From the NCBI RefSeq assembly GCF_032884065.1, contig NC_088864.1, positions 23,077,486 through 23,141,485 on the forward strand: a stretch of 64,000 nucleotides of DNA, in the 5' to 3' direction. Made by a program: the position numbers and the translations under genes. Of the stretch, positions 23,560 through 35,063 are shown one piece after another; positions within the stretch are counted from its first letter, which is position 1; every line of letters begins with the position of its first letter. The notes under the pieces were generated by a model. The model did no database searches. It was not told where the DNA came from and was given only the letters and a program-made list of their open reading frames with translations. Source of the stretch: Artemia franciscana (lineage: Eukaryota > Arthropoda > Branchiopoda > Anostraca > Artemiidae).

Positions 23560-24960
23560 GTTGTTCGGTGCTGATATTGGCCATTAGTGACAAAATAATC
23601 TGATTGAGAGTCAAAATCCCATTTGAAAGCCATTCCGGGCGTTGTATAATTAAGAATTAAGACTATTTTAAAGAGTTTGAATTTTCTTAGAATTAAAGAA
23701 TCTTTAATGTATTCTGATTTTAATAATTATTCAATAATATAAAAAATATTGATATTTAAGAATTAAAAATTTTATTTTTAATTACATGATAAGAATCTCT
23801 TAACGTGTTTCGGACGGTGATGGCCTTTAGACTTTCCTGTATAGGATAGTATAAACTTTTATTGTCAGAACTAACAATTCTGATTTTTGAACTAGGATAT
23901 TAAAGAAAGTACTGAAGCTTGAAGTGTCACTCAATAAATCTCTTGTAGCTCGCAAATTGGTCATATAAAAAGAGTCAAAATGCTTTTTTTCCCTTTCAAA
24001 AAAGAGAAAGTAACAAGTTTTATCGGAGTAACAAGCTCTTTCTATTTTTCTGTATAGCTGCAAATAAACTTGAACTAAAAAAGGAAAGCACTACTTTTCG
24101 TAAAAGTAGTGCTACTTTTCGTAGCACTACTTTTACTAATCTTCACAGGGCGACTTTTAAGATAGAACGCTCATTGTAACGTAAGAAAACTTTATAAGCG
24201 CTGAGAACAATGGTCTAAGAAAACACAGTAATGTCGCGGAATCACCATCATTAAAATACTTCCCACTTTTTCAATGTTTTCATATTTTGTTGTTGTCCTT
24301 CTTTTTGTAAAAACTAAAGGTAAAATTGCTAGGGTTGAACACTATCTTAACCATAATAGTAGTTATTAAAACGGAATTTCAACACACCTTTTTAGTGAGA
24401 TACTGATTTTGATTATGTCGTAATATGTTGCGGCGTAAAAAACTAATTCTGAAAAAATAAGGGTTCGATAAATACACAAGTAGGTGTAAGAACTATTTAA
24501 GATGCATCAATTCGTTATTTACTTATGTCATTGAGCCATGGTTTTTAATTAGTTACATATTTGGCGGAGGATTAATTACAAGGCGAAGGATTAATAGAAC
24601 AAGGACGAATCGGAGTTAAGCCCTTAATTTCGGTCAATGTGGGGGAATGAGGAGAACGACTTACGTCTTTTTTTGGGTTATTGTGAAAATTAAAATGGTC
24701 TGAGGGTGGAAATTTCTCCGTTTTGGAACACAAGGGAGGAATGGGTTGATATAATATTAAGTGATAAAAGTCTTATGGTGACTAAAAAGTTGGGTAAGTT
24801 TGTGGGTACACATATGATACACGCGGACCATTTCCTATAATATATTCATCATTTAATCTGGATTTAAGGGTGTATATTTGTTTATATTGTGTATAGCGTT
24901 ATATTTTTTTATATTAGCAATGGCCCGTAAATACTGTTAGTGTAAATATATATCAAATCA
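23560..24960. other. No gene; nested palindrome at 24,087-24,136
   Basis: The block AGCACTACTTTT occurs direct, inverted and direct again within 50 bp, giving two overlapping hairpins. The remainder is AT-rich without recognisable features. Confidence 0.6.
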
Positions 24961-24961
24961 A

Positions 24962-25147
24962 GGCCGTATCCGGGGAGAGGGGTTAGGGGCTCGGGGCCCC
25001 CCTCAAAATATTTGTCTGAATCTTAAAAACGTGACAAAAACGAATATTAAAAAATTTAATACATTTCCATAAATTTGTTTTTTGTACCTACCCCCCTGAA
25101 AAAACAATTTTTAAACATCCCCCAAAAAAAATCTTGGATACGGCCCT
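24962..25147. mobile_element. Small inverted-repeat element (MITE-like)
   Basis: About 186 bp bounded by GGCCGTATCC and GGATACGGCC, a perfect 10-bp terminal inverted repeat with C-rich subterminal runs. A similar end (GGATACGGCC preceded by an aaccccctaatcc-type stretch) occurs at about 52,610. It ends about 50 bp before the acceptor of the terminal exon. No coding capacity. Confidence 0.5.
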
Positions 25148-25198
25148 GCATATCCTAACATTATTTATTTACAGAAAATAATATTTATTTTTTTTCAG

Positions 25199-25340
25199 GT
25201 CAATAAGAAATAAGCGGAGGATTAGCAAAAGAGTATCTCCCAAGCAGCAAAGTAGTTTTGAGACTGATGGTCTTGCTGAACTTCCCCCAGAAACAATAGT
25301 CAACAAAGATATCCCTAATATTGAGTTAAAGGAGCAGTGA
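25199..25340 (+). CDS. Terminal coding exon of the basic protein
   Basis: A strong acceptor (T-rich run then CAG, AG at 25,197-25,198) opens the exon. The first G completes the Arg codon begun by AG at 4,496-4,497. 46 codons follow, starting SIRNKRRISKRVSPKQQ and ending NIELKEQ, with TGA at 25,338-25,340. Joined to the 4.4 kb exon this gives a C-terminus whose middle is strongly basic (RFLRSIRNKRRISKR across the junction) and whose end is acidic. AATAAA at 25,422-25,427 supports a 3' end about 90 bp downstream. Function not recognised. The antisense 76-aa frame here is a shadow. Exact phase match, stop and poly(A) signal together make a true last exon likely. Confidence 0.62.
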
Positions 25341-25421
25341 AGGCTTTCATAGTCTACGATTTTAATTTTTTGCAAAACTTTTAGAATATTTTGAAACATT
25401 TCAACTGTTCAGAACAGAATT

Positions 25422-25427
25422 AATAAA
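25422..25427 (+). terminator. Polyadenylation signal AATAAA
   Basis: Canonical hexamer 82 bp after the stop codon of the terminal exon, within an A-rich run. Confidence 0.5.
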
Positions 25428-25440
25428 AAAAAAAGAAAAC

Positions 25441-27350
25441 TTATGGGCATATCCTTGTTTATAAAAATCATTCTTGTTTACATTAATGTGGCTATGTTTA
25501 TTGCACTCTGAGTTTCCTTGGACCAAAGATGCGATCTTTATACGAGAATCAAGAATGTGTCTGGGATTTTTTCAGGGAAGGGGCAAAATTGTAAGAAACC
25601 CATTAAAAATTGTTTATTTGTCTTTTCATTACGTTTTTATGAGTCAAACAAAATTTTTGGGGGAGGGGTTTAAACTCGGTACCACCTGGAAACGGTTTTG
25701 AGTAGAATTGTCCTAAAAATGAAAACACTAATCGTAAGCTGGAAAGCTAAGATATACAGTGCAAAATTAACAGAAATGAAGCGTGCGTCTAGATGATAAA
25801 CAGAAGTAATTGACAAAGCTAAAAGTTGTATAATGAATACAGGCAGAGGAAATAGTCAAAAAATATAATAAGAAAAACTAAAACTTCATCTCTAAAAAAG
25901 AACAACACAAAGTAACCAACGTCAATAATAACTTTGTCATATTAAGTGTATAGAAAGAAGATCGTTGTAAAGCTGGGCTTGGAAAAAGCAATGCATAAAT
26001 GAATAAAGCAGTGATAAAAAATCTCAAGACTTTGCATAAAAATCAACTTGCAATTGGTCAAATTAGTTTTAAAGAAGATCATTAGGCAAAATTATGCTGG
26101 AAAATATAAGACTGAAAGAAATGTTATGGAACGATAAAAAGACTTAGGTTTCGAAGTATGATTTGAATTAAATACGACCCAGATGCATTAGTGAAGTTAG
26201 GGTGGCAACTTAGGAGGAGGAGGGTGGAGGAAGGGGAATGGTTGCTCCTCCTAATTTTTTTTAACACCCTCTTAACTTTGAAAAATACATCTTATTATTT
26301 CTATTAAAAAAATCAGAAAAATATATTGGAAAAACTATAATATATTAAAAACTATAAAATATATTTTATATAAAATATATTTAATATTAAATATATTAAA
26401 ACTATAAAAACTATAATATATTGGAAAAACTCCAGTTATTAGAATCTTGATTCAAAAAGAGAAAACTCCCCCACGGCACCTCAAGTTGAATTATCTTATG
26501 TCTGGTAGCATAAAATCATCGCTTAATAGAACCAAACTTGAAGAAAAACTGCACTCTTTAGATAATAACCAAAAAGTAAATATTACATGTTCAGATTGTT
26601 TTTTTTTCAATTTCAGTGATTAAAAGAAGAAGTTTAATTTTAATATTATAGAGAATTTTAAATTGGTTTAGTAAAGCTGGGCGTTGTTATCTCTAAAAGA
26701 TTCATCATTGCTAAACCAAGTTGCGAAAATGCTTTTAAACTGACTAAAAAGTATCCGTTCTTTTCTACCTTATGCTGTGCGGAAAATTTCTTATATGCAT
26801 GTTTGACAAAGTACAACAAATCAAACTTCGTAACAAATCAGAATCTGTTTACTTAGCTTTTTTCTAAGATGTTTGGCATCATGCTTTAAAAAGGAACATT
26901 TAAAAAGCTATTTTAAAAGCTTGGCAACCTTATCTTCAAAACTATCAATATCATGCAAATAAAGGTGACTTTGCATCTCAATTGAGTTTAAACTGGTAAT
27001 GGGTAATCTAAAGAGCTAGTCTTAGAAATTACCTATATTTCCATTTGAAAAATTACAAAAATTAAGTGACAAGAAAAGTGGGATAGACAACAGAAAGAAG
27101 AAAAGTAGAAAGTAAATGGTTTTATTATGGTTGGATGACCATAATCGTTAGTCAACGCAAAAGTTATTCCCACCTCTACAAACTGGAAGGTAGAAAAAGG
27201 CTTACAATTAAGGACTAGATTGTTAGGTACAGATTTAACTTTAATTAAAAACATGGAAGTGATCAGTTTCTGGACATATTAAAAAAAAGGGGCAATTTAA
27301 TTCAAATAAAATTACATAAAAGCATTTACTACCTATTAAGCCGGCTTGAC
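25441..27350. other. No gene; local AT repeats
   Basis: Short iterations of 'aactataatatattgga' and 'aaatatattttatat' lie at about 26,330-26,430. The 73-82 aa minus frames have no recognisable motif. Confidence 0.4.
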
Positions 27351-27357
27351 TAGTTCT

Positions 27358-27660
27358 CTGTTGTCTTCGAAAACTTCGAAGACCACACTGCCTTTCCATG
27401 ACGAAAGTATAGCAGTTCAAAATAGGAATGAATCCTTTTAATCGACAGTGAACAGATATAAAATTTTTAACTGGATATTTCGAACACATACACAGTGTCC
27501 ATCATCAGCAGTAAAGCTAGCAGTTAGTTTTACTGCTGATGATGAACACTGTATATGTGTTTGAAATATCCAGTTAAAAATTTTATATCTGTTCACTGTC
27601 GATTAAAAGGTTTCATCCCTATTTTGAACTGTTATACTTTTGTTGTCTTCCTCCGCTAGC
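27358..27660. mobile_element. Inverted pair of Penelope-type terminal sequences
   Basis: The minus-oriented half (27,358-27,521) and plus-oriented half (about 27,522-27,640) are near-perfect inverted copies meeting at about 27,521. Each matches the sequence flanking the Penelope-like element at 34,880-35,030 (shared blocks include gaccacactgcctttccat, cagtgaacagatataaa and catcatcagcagtaaa). Penelope-like elements often carry such terminal repeats in direct or inverted arrangement. No RT lies between them. Confidence 0.65.
27536..27566 (+). ncRNA. Hammerhead-like ribozyme core
   Basis: CTGATGA (27,536-27,542), a 6-bp helix (GAACAC with GTGTTT, loop of 7) and GAAA (27,563-27,566): the conserved core and stem II of a hammerhead ribozyme. 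A possible 4-bp stem III (ATAT with ATAT at 27,585-27,588) would place cleavage after C27,589. Pairing for stem I is poor, and one extra U sits between CTGATGA and stem II. Copies on the minus strand lie at 27,478-27,508 and 34,977-35,007. Hammerheads are documented in Penelope-like elements; activity here is unproven. Confidence 0.45.
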
Positions 27661-27699
27661 TTGGCCCTTTGACTTTAAACACTCAGGTATAGGGGGCTG

Positions 27700-29340
27700 T
27701 GGCCTTTGTCTTTGCCATAGACTTCTCTTATAATGCGATTTTACATATCTGACGTTTTGTATATTTGTTTAGTTTTCCGTCCAACTAACTCTCGATTTTT
27801 CGCAAATAGATAATTAGATTATAAATGATAAAATATAAACAAAATATAATTAGAATTAATGATTTAAAATAAAAATTAAAGACTTTGGATTAAACTAATA
27901 GCGTTATTACAGTTCGCAAAATTAAATGATAATGCTGCATCCAAAAAAATACCACTTTTGGTAAAAATGAACATCTAGGGTCATAGCAGTTGAAAAAAAC
28001 CAAACGATTTGAAAAATCATGAAAAATGAAGAAAATATGAATAAATAGACTACAAACTGTACTCATAAAAGTCAGTTAAAAAATAGTTGTACTGACTAAG
28101 TTTGGCAGTCAACATAAATACGAGTTATTCCCTTAATTTTACATGTTTCGTTTTTTCTTTTATATAGTTTTAATAACCTTATTGTATGTTTTTCTTCTAG
28201 TAACACAATCATGCAACCAGCTTTTGCTTTTATCCATAAAAAGTCTTCCTTAATAAAAAATTAAATCATATTAATAAAATAGAAACAGTCATACTGAATA
28301 AAATATGTAGTCAATTTCAAACAAATAAAATTCACTTTGATAACTGTCAATATACGTATTCAAGTTACCCCTTTTTTGCATTAGAAAATAGATAATCTAC
28401 ATCTTCTGGTCAAACTTACTTCCCTATTACAATTGCTTTTCTTTATTCGTTTATTTTGTTCGCTTTTGCAATTATATCCTCTACATGATATGTATCTAAT
28501 ACTTACAACAATTTAACTTAATACTATATATGCCTAAGTGAATGCTCAAACAAGTTCGAGAATGTTTTAACTCAATTACTTGATCTCATTAAAACTGAAA
28601 GAATATTTTTAATAGCTTTTTATATATTGCTTTTCAATAAACTGTCTCCAAGCTTCGTGGTATCGATATTTTAAGGCTAGCTTTCATTTGTCACTGAACT
28701 GCAAGTTTCTGAGCCAAAGACTATGGGTAACTTATAAAAGCGAAAACTGGCACTGGTGACGATAAGAAAAACTATAAACGCCATCTAGCGTTTGGCGACA
28801 CTTGGCATTTTTTTAAGCTCCATAATCGTTTTTCTGCCAGGAACCAACTTCTGAAACAGCCATAAAATGACATTTGAACAAAAAATAAAGCTTATAGCTC
28901 CTGCTTAAGTGAGAGCAATAATGCATATAAGGTAAATAAAGAATGAAACAACTAAAAGAAACATATCCTCTTCCTGATCTTCAAGAAATACCCAAGCAAA
29001 GCTTTGAGTGTAGTAAGTAGACTCCTCCCTTCTTCGCTACTTGACACATACAAAACCTAAAGAATAAAGATGAAATTACAGCAGGAGTAAGGATATACAT
29101 GAGAATATTATCCTCTGAGAGTGATATTGCAATGAGTTCAAGACAAAACTGTCCTGAAGCGGTTGTCGAGTTAGTTTAAAGGCCTTATTTGGAAATAAGC
29201 ACCTTTAAGCTTGATTTTGCACACATTTGAGTAGAAATTTATAACCAATTGATGCCCAACAACCACTAAGGTAGTGCGTTACTTTTGTAAATGCAGAACG
29301 AAATTCCCCAGAAAAACATCTTTGTAACATATGAGAGTCC
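27700..29340. other. No supported gene
   Basis: AT-rich. A weak terminal-exon candidate at 29,082-29,179 is discussed in the findings. Confidence 0.4.
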
Positions 29341-29343
29341 CCA

Positions 29344-29344
<1 letters not shown>

Positions 29345-29420
<76 letters not shown>
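29345..29420. repeat. (TA)n microsatellite
   Basis: Uninterrupted TA dinucleotide for about 76 bp. Confidence 0.98.
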
Positions 29421-29421
<1 letters not shown>

Positions 29422-29429
29422 CAAGACGG

Positions 29430-30680
29430 CTACCTCACCCAAGTTGTTCGAGGCAGTCTGAAAAAAAAATGTAGTCCTAACAGACATAAAGCCTAAAAAT
29501 GCCTTTCTTATTTTCGAAATTTCAGTGATTTATCACTTATCTTGCTCCATTTTGTTGATTTTGCATCAAAACTACCAAATGCTCTTCAGTGAAGGGCAAT
29601 AAATTAGTAAATATAGCTAAAATTAGGGTCTTTCTTGGACATTTATTCGTTAGTAGACTGGCTCTGATCGAATTTACTGTGAAGCCAGGCACTAAAAATT
29701 CTTAAGTATGAATTTCTTAAGAAGTCTGTACAGCCATAGACATTTAAAGAGTTTTTACCTAATAGGTTACCCTTTCCAGATGCATACAACAACAAGTAAC
29801 ATTCATTAGTGGTACATGAGAGAAAAAAGGTTTAGTGACTGGTTATTCAAAAAAAATTATTTCCTATGAAGTATTACCAATGAATAGCCGCAATTTTGCA
29901 TTTTTATATTTTTAGTTGTTGAAAAAGCTCATATAATTTACCAAAGAAATGTAGTCTTTCAATGGCTACATACGATGTTTTCTGACAATACTCTTAGGCT
30001 TTGTTCATGGCCCATTTTCTTGAACAATCATGTTTACCAATGGCTTCATGTCAATGTGATCAAAGGATTTTTTTATTATTTATGGTTTAGGTTTTACTTA
30101 TGCCTCAAATTAAGGTAAAATGACTAAAAAAGCACAATAATTTTTTAAGGGAAATAGCCTGTACTTTGTTCAGATTCTGCTATAGATTTTTCTATGAACA
30201 CACTATCTTTTAAAACAGCAATTTTTGAAAACAGTAAGTATATGTTGACCCTCTCTCTAAATCTACCTCAATTGGTCTTTTTATTAACTAAACAACTTTT
30301 AAAAAACAACTTTGAACAAATCAAAAATTAGTTAGTTGGAAGCCAAAATCAGATCTGCTCATTATCCGATGAATAACCAATTATTATACTTTGAAGAAAT
30401 TTTAGCTCTTAAAGAAAATTTTCACTTGTTAATGCGGACCCATATAAATACACGTATTGAATTCGCTTTCCACTTGTTAATGTCTAGAATCAAAACCGAA
30501 TAGACACTAATGGCAGATAATTATAGTCTAACTATAAGTGAGAACCGCAAAGGTCACCTCAAATGTTAAATGAAACAAGAAATTTTTGGTCGTGAGGAAA
30601 AGAAAAAAAAAGTGAAATTGAATTTCACTTTCTTTAGTTTTTGACGTCTGTAGAGCAGCTTTGAAAATCAATGCCAGAAT
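29430..30680. other. No recognisable feature
   Basis: AT-rich, no frames of note. Confidence 0.4.
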
Positions 30681-30688
30681 ATACTCAC

Positions 30689-30792
30689 CATATGGTGTCA
30701 GATACGTTTCAATGATTTTATCACGCTGAATCATCTCATATCCAGGCTTACTTATCGTCAAATTTGCGGCTAAAGATCTTAAAAAACAAGTC
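30689..30792 (-). CDS. Candidate internal exon of an unrecognised gene
   Basis: On the minus strand, acceptor CATCTACAG is followed by 104 bp open in one frame (one base, 34 codons, one base) and then a consensus donor GTGAGT. The translation contains TCFLRSLAANLTISKPGYEM and RDKIIETYLTPY, which has normal protein composition. The pyrimidine tract before the acceptor is weak. The exon is phase-symmetric, so it could be spliced between exons of matching phase. I do not recognise the protein. Confidence 0.35.
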
Positions 30793-30814
30793 CTGTAGAT
30801 GTGCATGTACATAA

Positions 30815-31325
30815 ATATTCCTACTACTACCAACAACTCATTGCAACACCAAGCCACTGAAAACTAATACAACTAAGCACGATCCTCCTCCAGTTCAATC
30901 TGTTCAAGGAAATACAATATTATGCACTAAAAAAAGGTATTGGCTGAAAAAAGATCAATTACAAAGCCCAACACTTAAAGGAAACATGCTAAGCCATGAT
31001 ATTTAATAATGAAACTCAAAAACATTGATCAAATAAACACAGATCGCACACTGAGGTGTTGGTTTGAAATATGAACTTTTAATTCACTAAGCTAGTTGAA
31101 GTTGGTAGAAATCGGTGGATGTCAACTGCTGACTAAAAAGAACCGGCTAGGCTTGTCCTAGCCTTGGGCTAGCCCAGTAAGCATGAGAATCTAGAGATAC
31201 TACTACCACTACTTCTACTGTAACTGCTACTACTATAAACTTGCTACAACACCAAGCCACCTAAAGTCAACACAGTGACGTTCGTTCCTCCTCCATATCA
31301 ATCTATTTAAAGTCCCCCTCTTTAT
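30815..31325. repeat. Pair of ~90-bp direct repeats
   Basis: About 30,820-30,905 and 31,225-31,320 share 'tactactac', 'gcaacaccaagccac' and 'ctcctcca..tcaatct' blocks in the same order. They are probably two fragments of a dispersed short repeat. Confidence 0.5.
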
Positions 31326-31329
31326 ACTT

Positions 31330-33760
31330 TTCCAAGAAGCTCCAATTCCCCTTAAATATTTCCTTACAACATTCTTTCACCCCATTTGGGCACGATCTGA
31401 TTTTCGTTTGCCCAATGACGGCTGGTTGACAAGGACTGTCGTTGGCAATCTGTCATCCAATGACGGATCCCGGGGGACGAGAGCTTGGGACCTCTCAATA
31501 TCTTTCTGGCGCCCTCTTTCCCTGTTTTTATTTTTTTCATTCTTTTTTAGAATAAATTTGTCAATTCGGTCAATTGTTGGCACCTTTGATACATTGAACC
31601 CCCCTCCCAAGATTTTGCTCTAGATCCGCTCCTGCTGTCATCTTTCATCAGCAAAACTTGTTCTAGCCATCTCAACCATTCTCTTATTATAGCCCTAGAA
31701 AGGGGATTGAAACACACGGATATTTAAGCTATTGTGGCTTAAGATATAAGCAAAGGTTTCAAAACAAAATCATAGGTTTTAAGCAAGCATGAAAATAAAG
31801 TGCAAAATAAAAAGCATAAAGTCCGTCATCAATAATTTATTGCTTGAAATGTATAGTTATTTCATACTTCGGATTATTAAGTCTTGAATTTAAAATCCAG
31901 CATCAATTGTCTCGAACAGGATTTCTTCTTGTTTGACAAATCCACGAGTAATTGTTAGGAAACTTGCTTTCGGCAACCCCACAGAAACATATTTGTTGGT
32001 TAAAAATGGTTGCTAGTATTACTTGAGAGGGTGATGGAAACACACTTAAACTATCTCAGTGGATTTAAGTCTTCTCAATAACCAAGACAAATTCATGCAT
32101 AACATGGAGATAGGTCATCATTTTAAAACATGTGTTTTGACAAAGAACGGCATTGTAATTTAAGCAAGCAACTAAACTACAGCGATATTGGTTTTTTATT
32201 TAGTCTTAAAAGTAACTTTGAACAAATGATTGTTATTATTGGGGCAATTTTATTAGTCAAAGATGGAGAAAAGTTGGAGATTGGAGCAAGGCTGTTGAGA
32301 AAACAACACAAAAAAGAAAAATGTATCTAGCCAATGACAAATAATACGAATTATATGACAACATAATTAGCTTAGAAACTTTAATAAAAAATAATTTGGA
32401 CTTATTTGCTGGACAGCTTAGTGGTAAGAAATGCTCGAATAGAAGTAGCTAAGAATGACTCATATGACAAACTTTAAATAATTTTCAAAGATATAAATAT
32501 GTTGTTGTAGTATTGGACGTTCAAGATTTAAGGTTCGAAAGATAACTTTATGTTTTCTCTATGCTTTCGATAAAGCCCTTAATCTATTACTATTGTAAAA
32601 TGTAAGACATTGTTAGGTAGGACAACATAATCTTTCCATCTGGTAATTTCTGCACTTCACAAGTTAATATTTCGCTCCTCACCTAGATTGGCAAAAAAGG
32701 AATCATTAATCCCAAGTGGCAACGGTTTTTCAAAGAAGGAGAACATGACAAAGATGACTGTCGTTATCCTTTTATTATCCTTGTAATTTCTGATCATGTT
32801 ATATATTGTCTTAACGAACATAATAGGAAGACCTCATGAAAATACCAACCGGATATTTCTCTTGTAATATTCTTGAGCAGAGGGGGGAGGCAGATATTTC
32901 GGCTAATGCCCGAGAACTGGTGAATTACGCCAAAAATACAGGAAGATATTGAAAATATTAAACAATGCTGAACACTTGGGACGGGTTGGGGCTACGAAGA
33001 TCTCAACTTTTAAACGCCTCTGGTTTGATTAGAAAAGACGTGTCATTTCCATTGTGCATAAGCGCGGTAAAAAGCAACAATATTTTCCAAAAATGGCGAC
33101 TAATCATTTTTGTTTTTCATATTTTTCTTTCTTACAGTCGACAAATAATAACGTAATGGTTGTTTAAGCATCAAAATGTTTTTAATACAAAAACACTTGA
33201 CCTCTTAACAATCTATCTAAAAGTATGTCAATATTCTTAAGAAACAAAGACGGTTTGGAAAAAAAGCTTCCTGGCAACACTGGATGTCAAACAACTCACC
33301 CATAAGCATAAATATTGATCCTAAGAACTTGTTGCAAAAGATAAGAAAAAGATACTCAAATCGAAAATAAATAACTAATATTGAGTCACTATATGATGCT
33401 AAACGATATCGTATAGCCGAATAAAAACGAAGGGAAAAATTACTCAGTATTAAATAATAGGATTTGATAATATTGTTTTTAGCCATCATTGATTCTATGA
33501 AGAGCAAGAAACCAATCCGAAATGGAGAAACGGCATTTATCTATGTCAAGTTTCTTAATTTGATTACTAGTATAAAATGGAAGGTTTGGATAAGTGTAAT
33601 CAGACAAAGAGGGGACACATTTCCATAAGTGAAGATCTCAAGGAGCTTAAGGAAGGCAGTCCCGGTCAAAAGATATATCAGCTGTGAAGATCAGATAATT
33701 GTTTGCCTAAGTCTATCTAGTCCTAAAAAATGCTTTTGTCAGAGTAGATGCAGATAAGAA
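31330..33760. other. No supported gene
   Basis: Frames of 63-96 aa on both strands without recognised motifs. A GC-richer stretch at 31,380-31,640 ends in 'ttgctctagatccgctcctg', which looks like part of a dispersed repeat. Confidence 0.4.
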
Positions 33761-33772
33761 AACAATTCTTAC

Positions 33773-33885
33773 TCCGTAATATGCAGAATAATCACAGTTA
33801 ACACATTTTGCAGGGAGAGAACCTTTATCTTCACTCCTTTCCTTGTTTTCCAGTTTTACTAAGAAATTCATGAGTTTCTTAGTAC
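33773..33885 (-). CDS. Weak candidate exon
   Basis: The minus-strand frame TKKLMNFLVKLENKERSE continues through PAKCVNCDYSAYYG to a good donor GTAAGA just left of 33,773. The acceptor side (AG near 33,885-33,890) lacks a pyrimidine tract. It has a Cys-x2-Cys pair and protein-like composition. It could belong to the same minus-strand gene as 30,689-30,792, although the phases do not join directly. Confidence 0.22.
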
Positions 33886-33899
33886 CTATATATCTACAG

Positions 33900-34505
33900 A
33901 GCATATACCCTTCCCCCCAATATGCAAATATATACTCAGATTCGCATCCTGAATCTAAATATAATTTAGATTTTCTTCACAGATGAACTTAACCCACATT
34001 TTGGCCATTTGGCGGATATCCTGATGGGTGTATTTCCCCCAAAAATTTCCGTCCCGAAAAATCTTCTCTCCTCTTCCCCACGGAAAACTCCCCCCCATAC
34101 AAAATTGAGCAGCCAAAGAGAAAATATGACAACCAAGAAAATGAAAAAAAAAATGAACTTTGGAATATCTTATCTAAATTCTAAAAATTTAGGCAGAATG
34201 TATGGCATTGAATATCTTATATTATTTAGAATATTTCGATGATATTTGGCTCTTAAAATTTCTTCATTTTTTGCCCTTTACCAACTAAGACCGATCTTCT
34301 TTATTGATTTGATGTACAATTTCCATCCATAAAATCGAATAGTGGTAATCAGTAAAAGAGTTTCCATCATTTTATTTCCATCACTAATTGAAGCAGAAAA
34401 ATAGTGGCGCTTCGCCACTTTGAGGCTTGGGGAGGTTGGCACACCCCATATATATGGAGTAATTTCTTGTTTTTTTTAATGTCATTATTTACTTTTATTT
34501 GAAAG
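33900..34505. repeat. H-type remnants
   Basis: 33,990-34,130 is an inverted match to 12,880-13,030 (cccccc/aaaatttcc iterations, aaaattgagcagcc). 34,400-34,500 is a decayed H hairpin arm ending in a T-rich run. Confidence 0.45.
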
Positions 34506-34869
34506 CAAATTATTTTTTTTTTACTTTTTGTTGGTTTTTAGTATTATATTCAGGCCTATGCTAAAAACAAGGGCAGCTAGCGCCCCCCTGAGCCCCTGCT
34601 GTGGAAACTGAATTTTAAATTTAAGAAAGAAATTTTCGAGTGAAGGGGCTTATTCAAGTGCATTTACTATTTCAAACAAAATAGAGTTTTCCTACGTAAG
34701 AGAGAGATTGTCGCCCCATCATAATCTATGCCTTTAAACTTAAAGCTTAACATAATACGGGTTGATTCTGCCGGTGTCAGGCCGTAATTGTTGTTTTGTG
34801 ATATAAATGACCAGAAATACCTAATAATTTGCGGCCAATCTTTTTTTCTTACTTAAAAGGATATTAGAT

Positions 34870-35035
34870 AACTTCGAAGACCACACTGCCTTTCCATGAC
34901 GAAAATAAAACAGTTCAAAATAGGGATGAAACCTTTTTATTGACAGTGAACAGATATAAATTGATTTAACTGGATATTTCGAACACATATACAGTGTTCA
35001 TCATCAGCAGTAAAACTAAAAGACACGAATAAAAA
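34870..35035 (-). mobile_element. Penelope-like element terminal region with hammerhead core
   Basis: It lies immediately downstream (minus strand) of the Penelope coding relic and matches the inverted pair at 27.4-27.6 kb. The core CTGATGA / GAACAC..GTGTTC / GAAA occupies 34,977-35,007 on the minus strand, here with a perfect 6-bp stem II. Confidence 0.6.
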
Positions 35036-35063
35036 TAAACAAAATTTATACCTAATAAACTAA

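Larger units (their letters stand above)
4498..25198 (+). other. Proposed 20.7 kb intron
   Basis: This is the interval between two phase-compatible exons. It begins GTGAGT and ends TTTTTTTTCAG. It is filled with repeats and transposon relics listed separately. Extra exons inside it cannot be excluded. Confidence 0.5.

Noticed and set aside
23212..23633. Frames with long IY repeats (also 29,266-29,487)
   Set aside because: Direct reading of (TA)n tracts.
25169..25399. 76-aa minus frame
   Set aside because: Antisense shadow of the terminal exon at 25,199-25,340.
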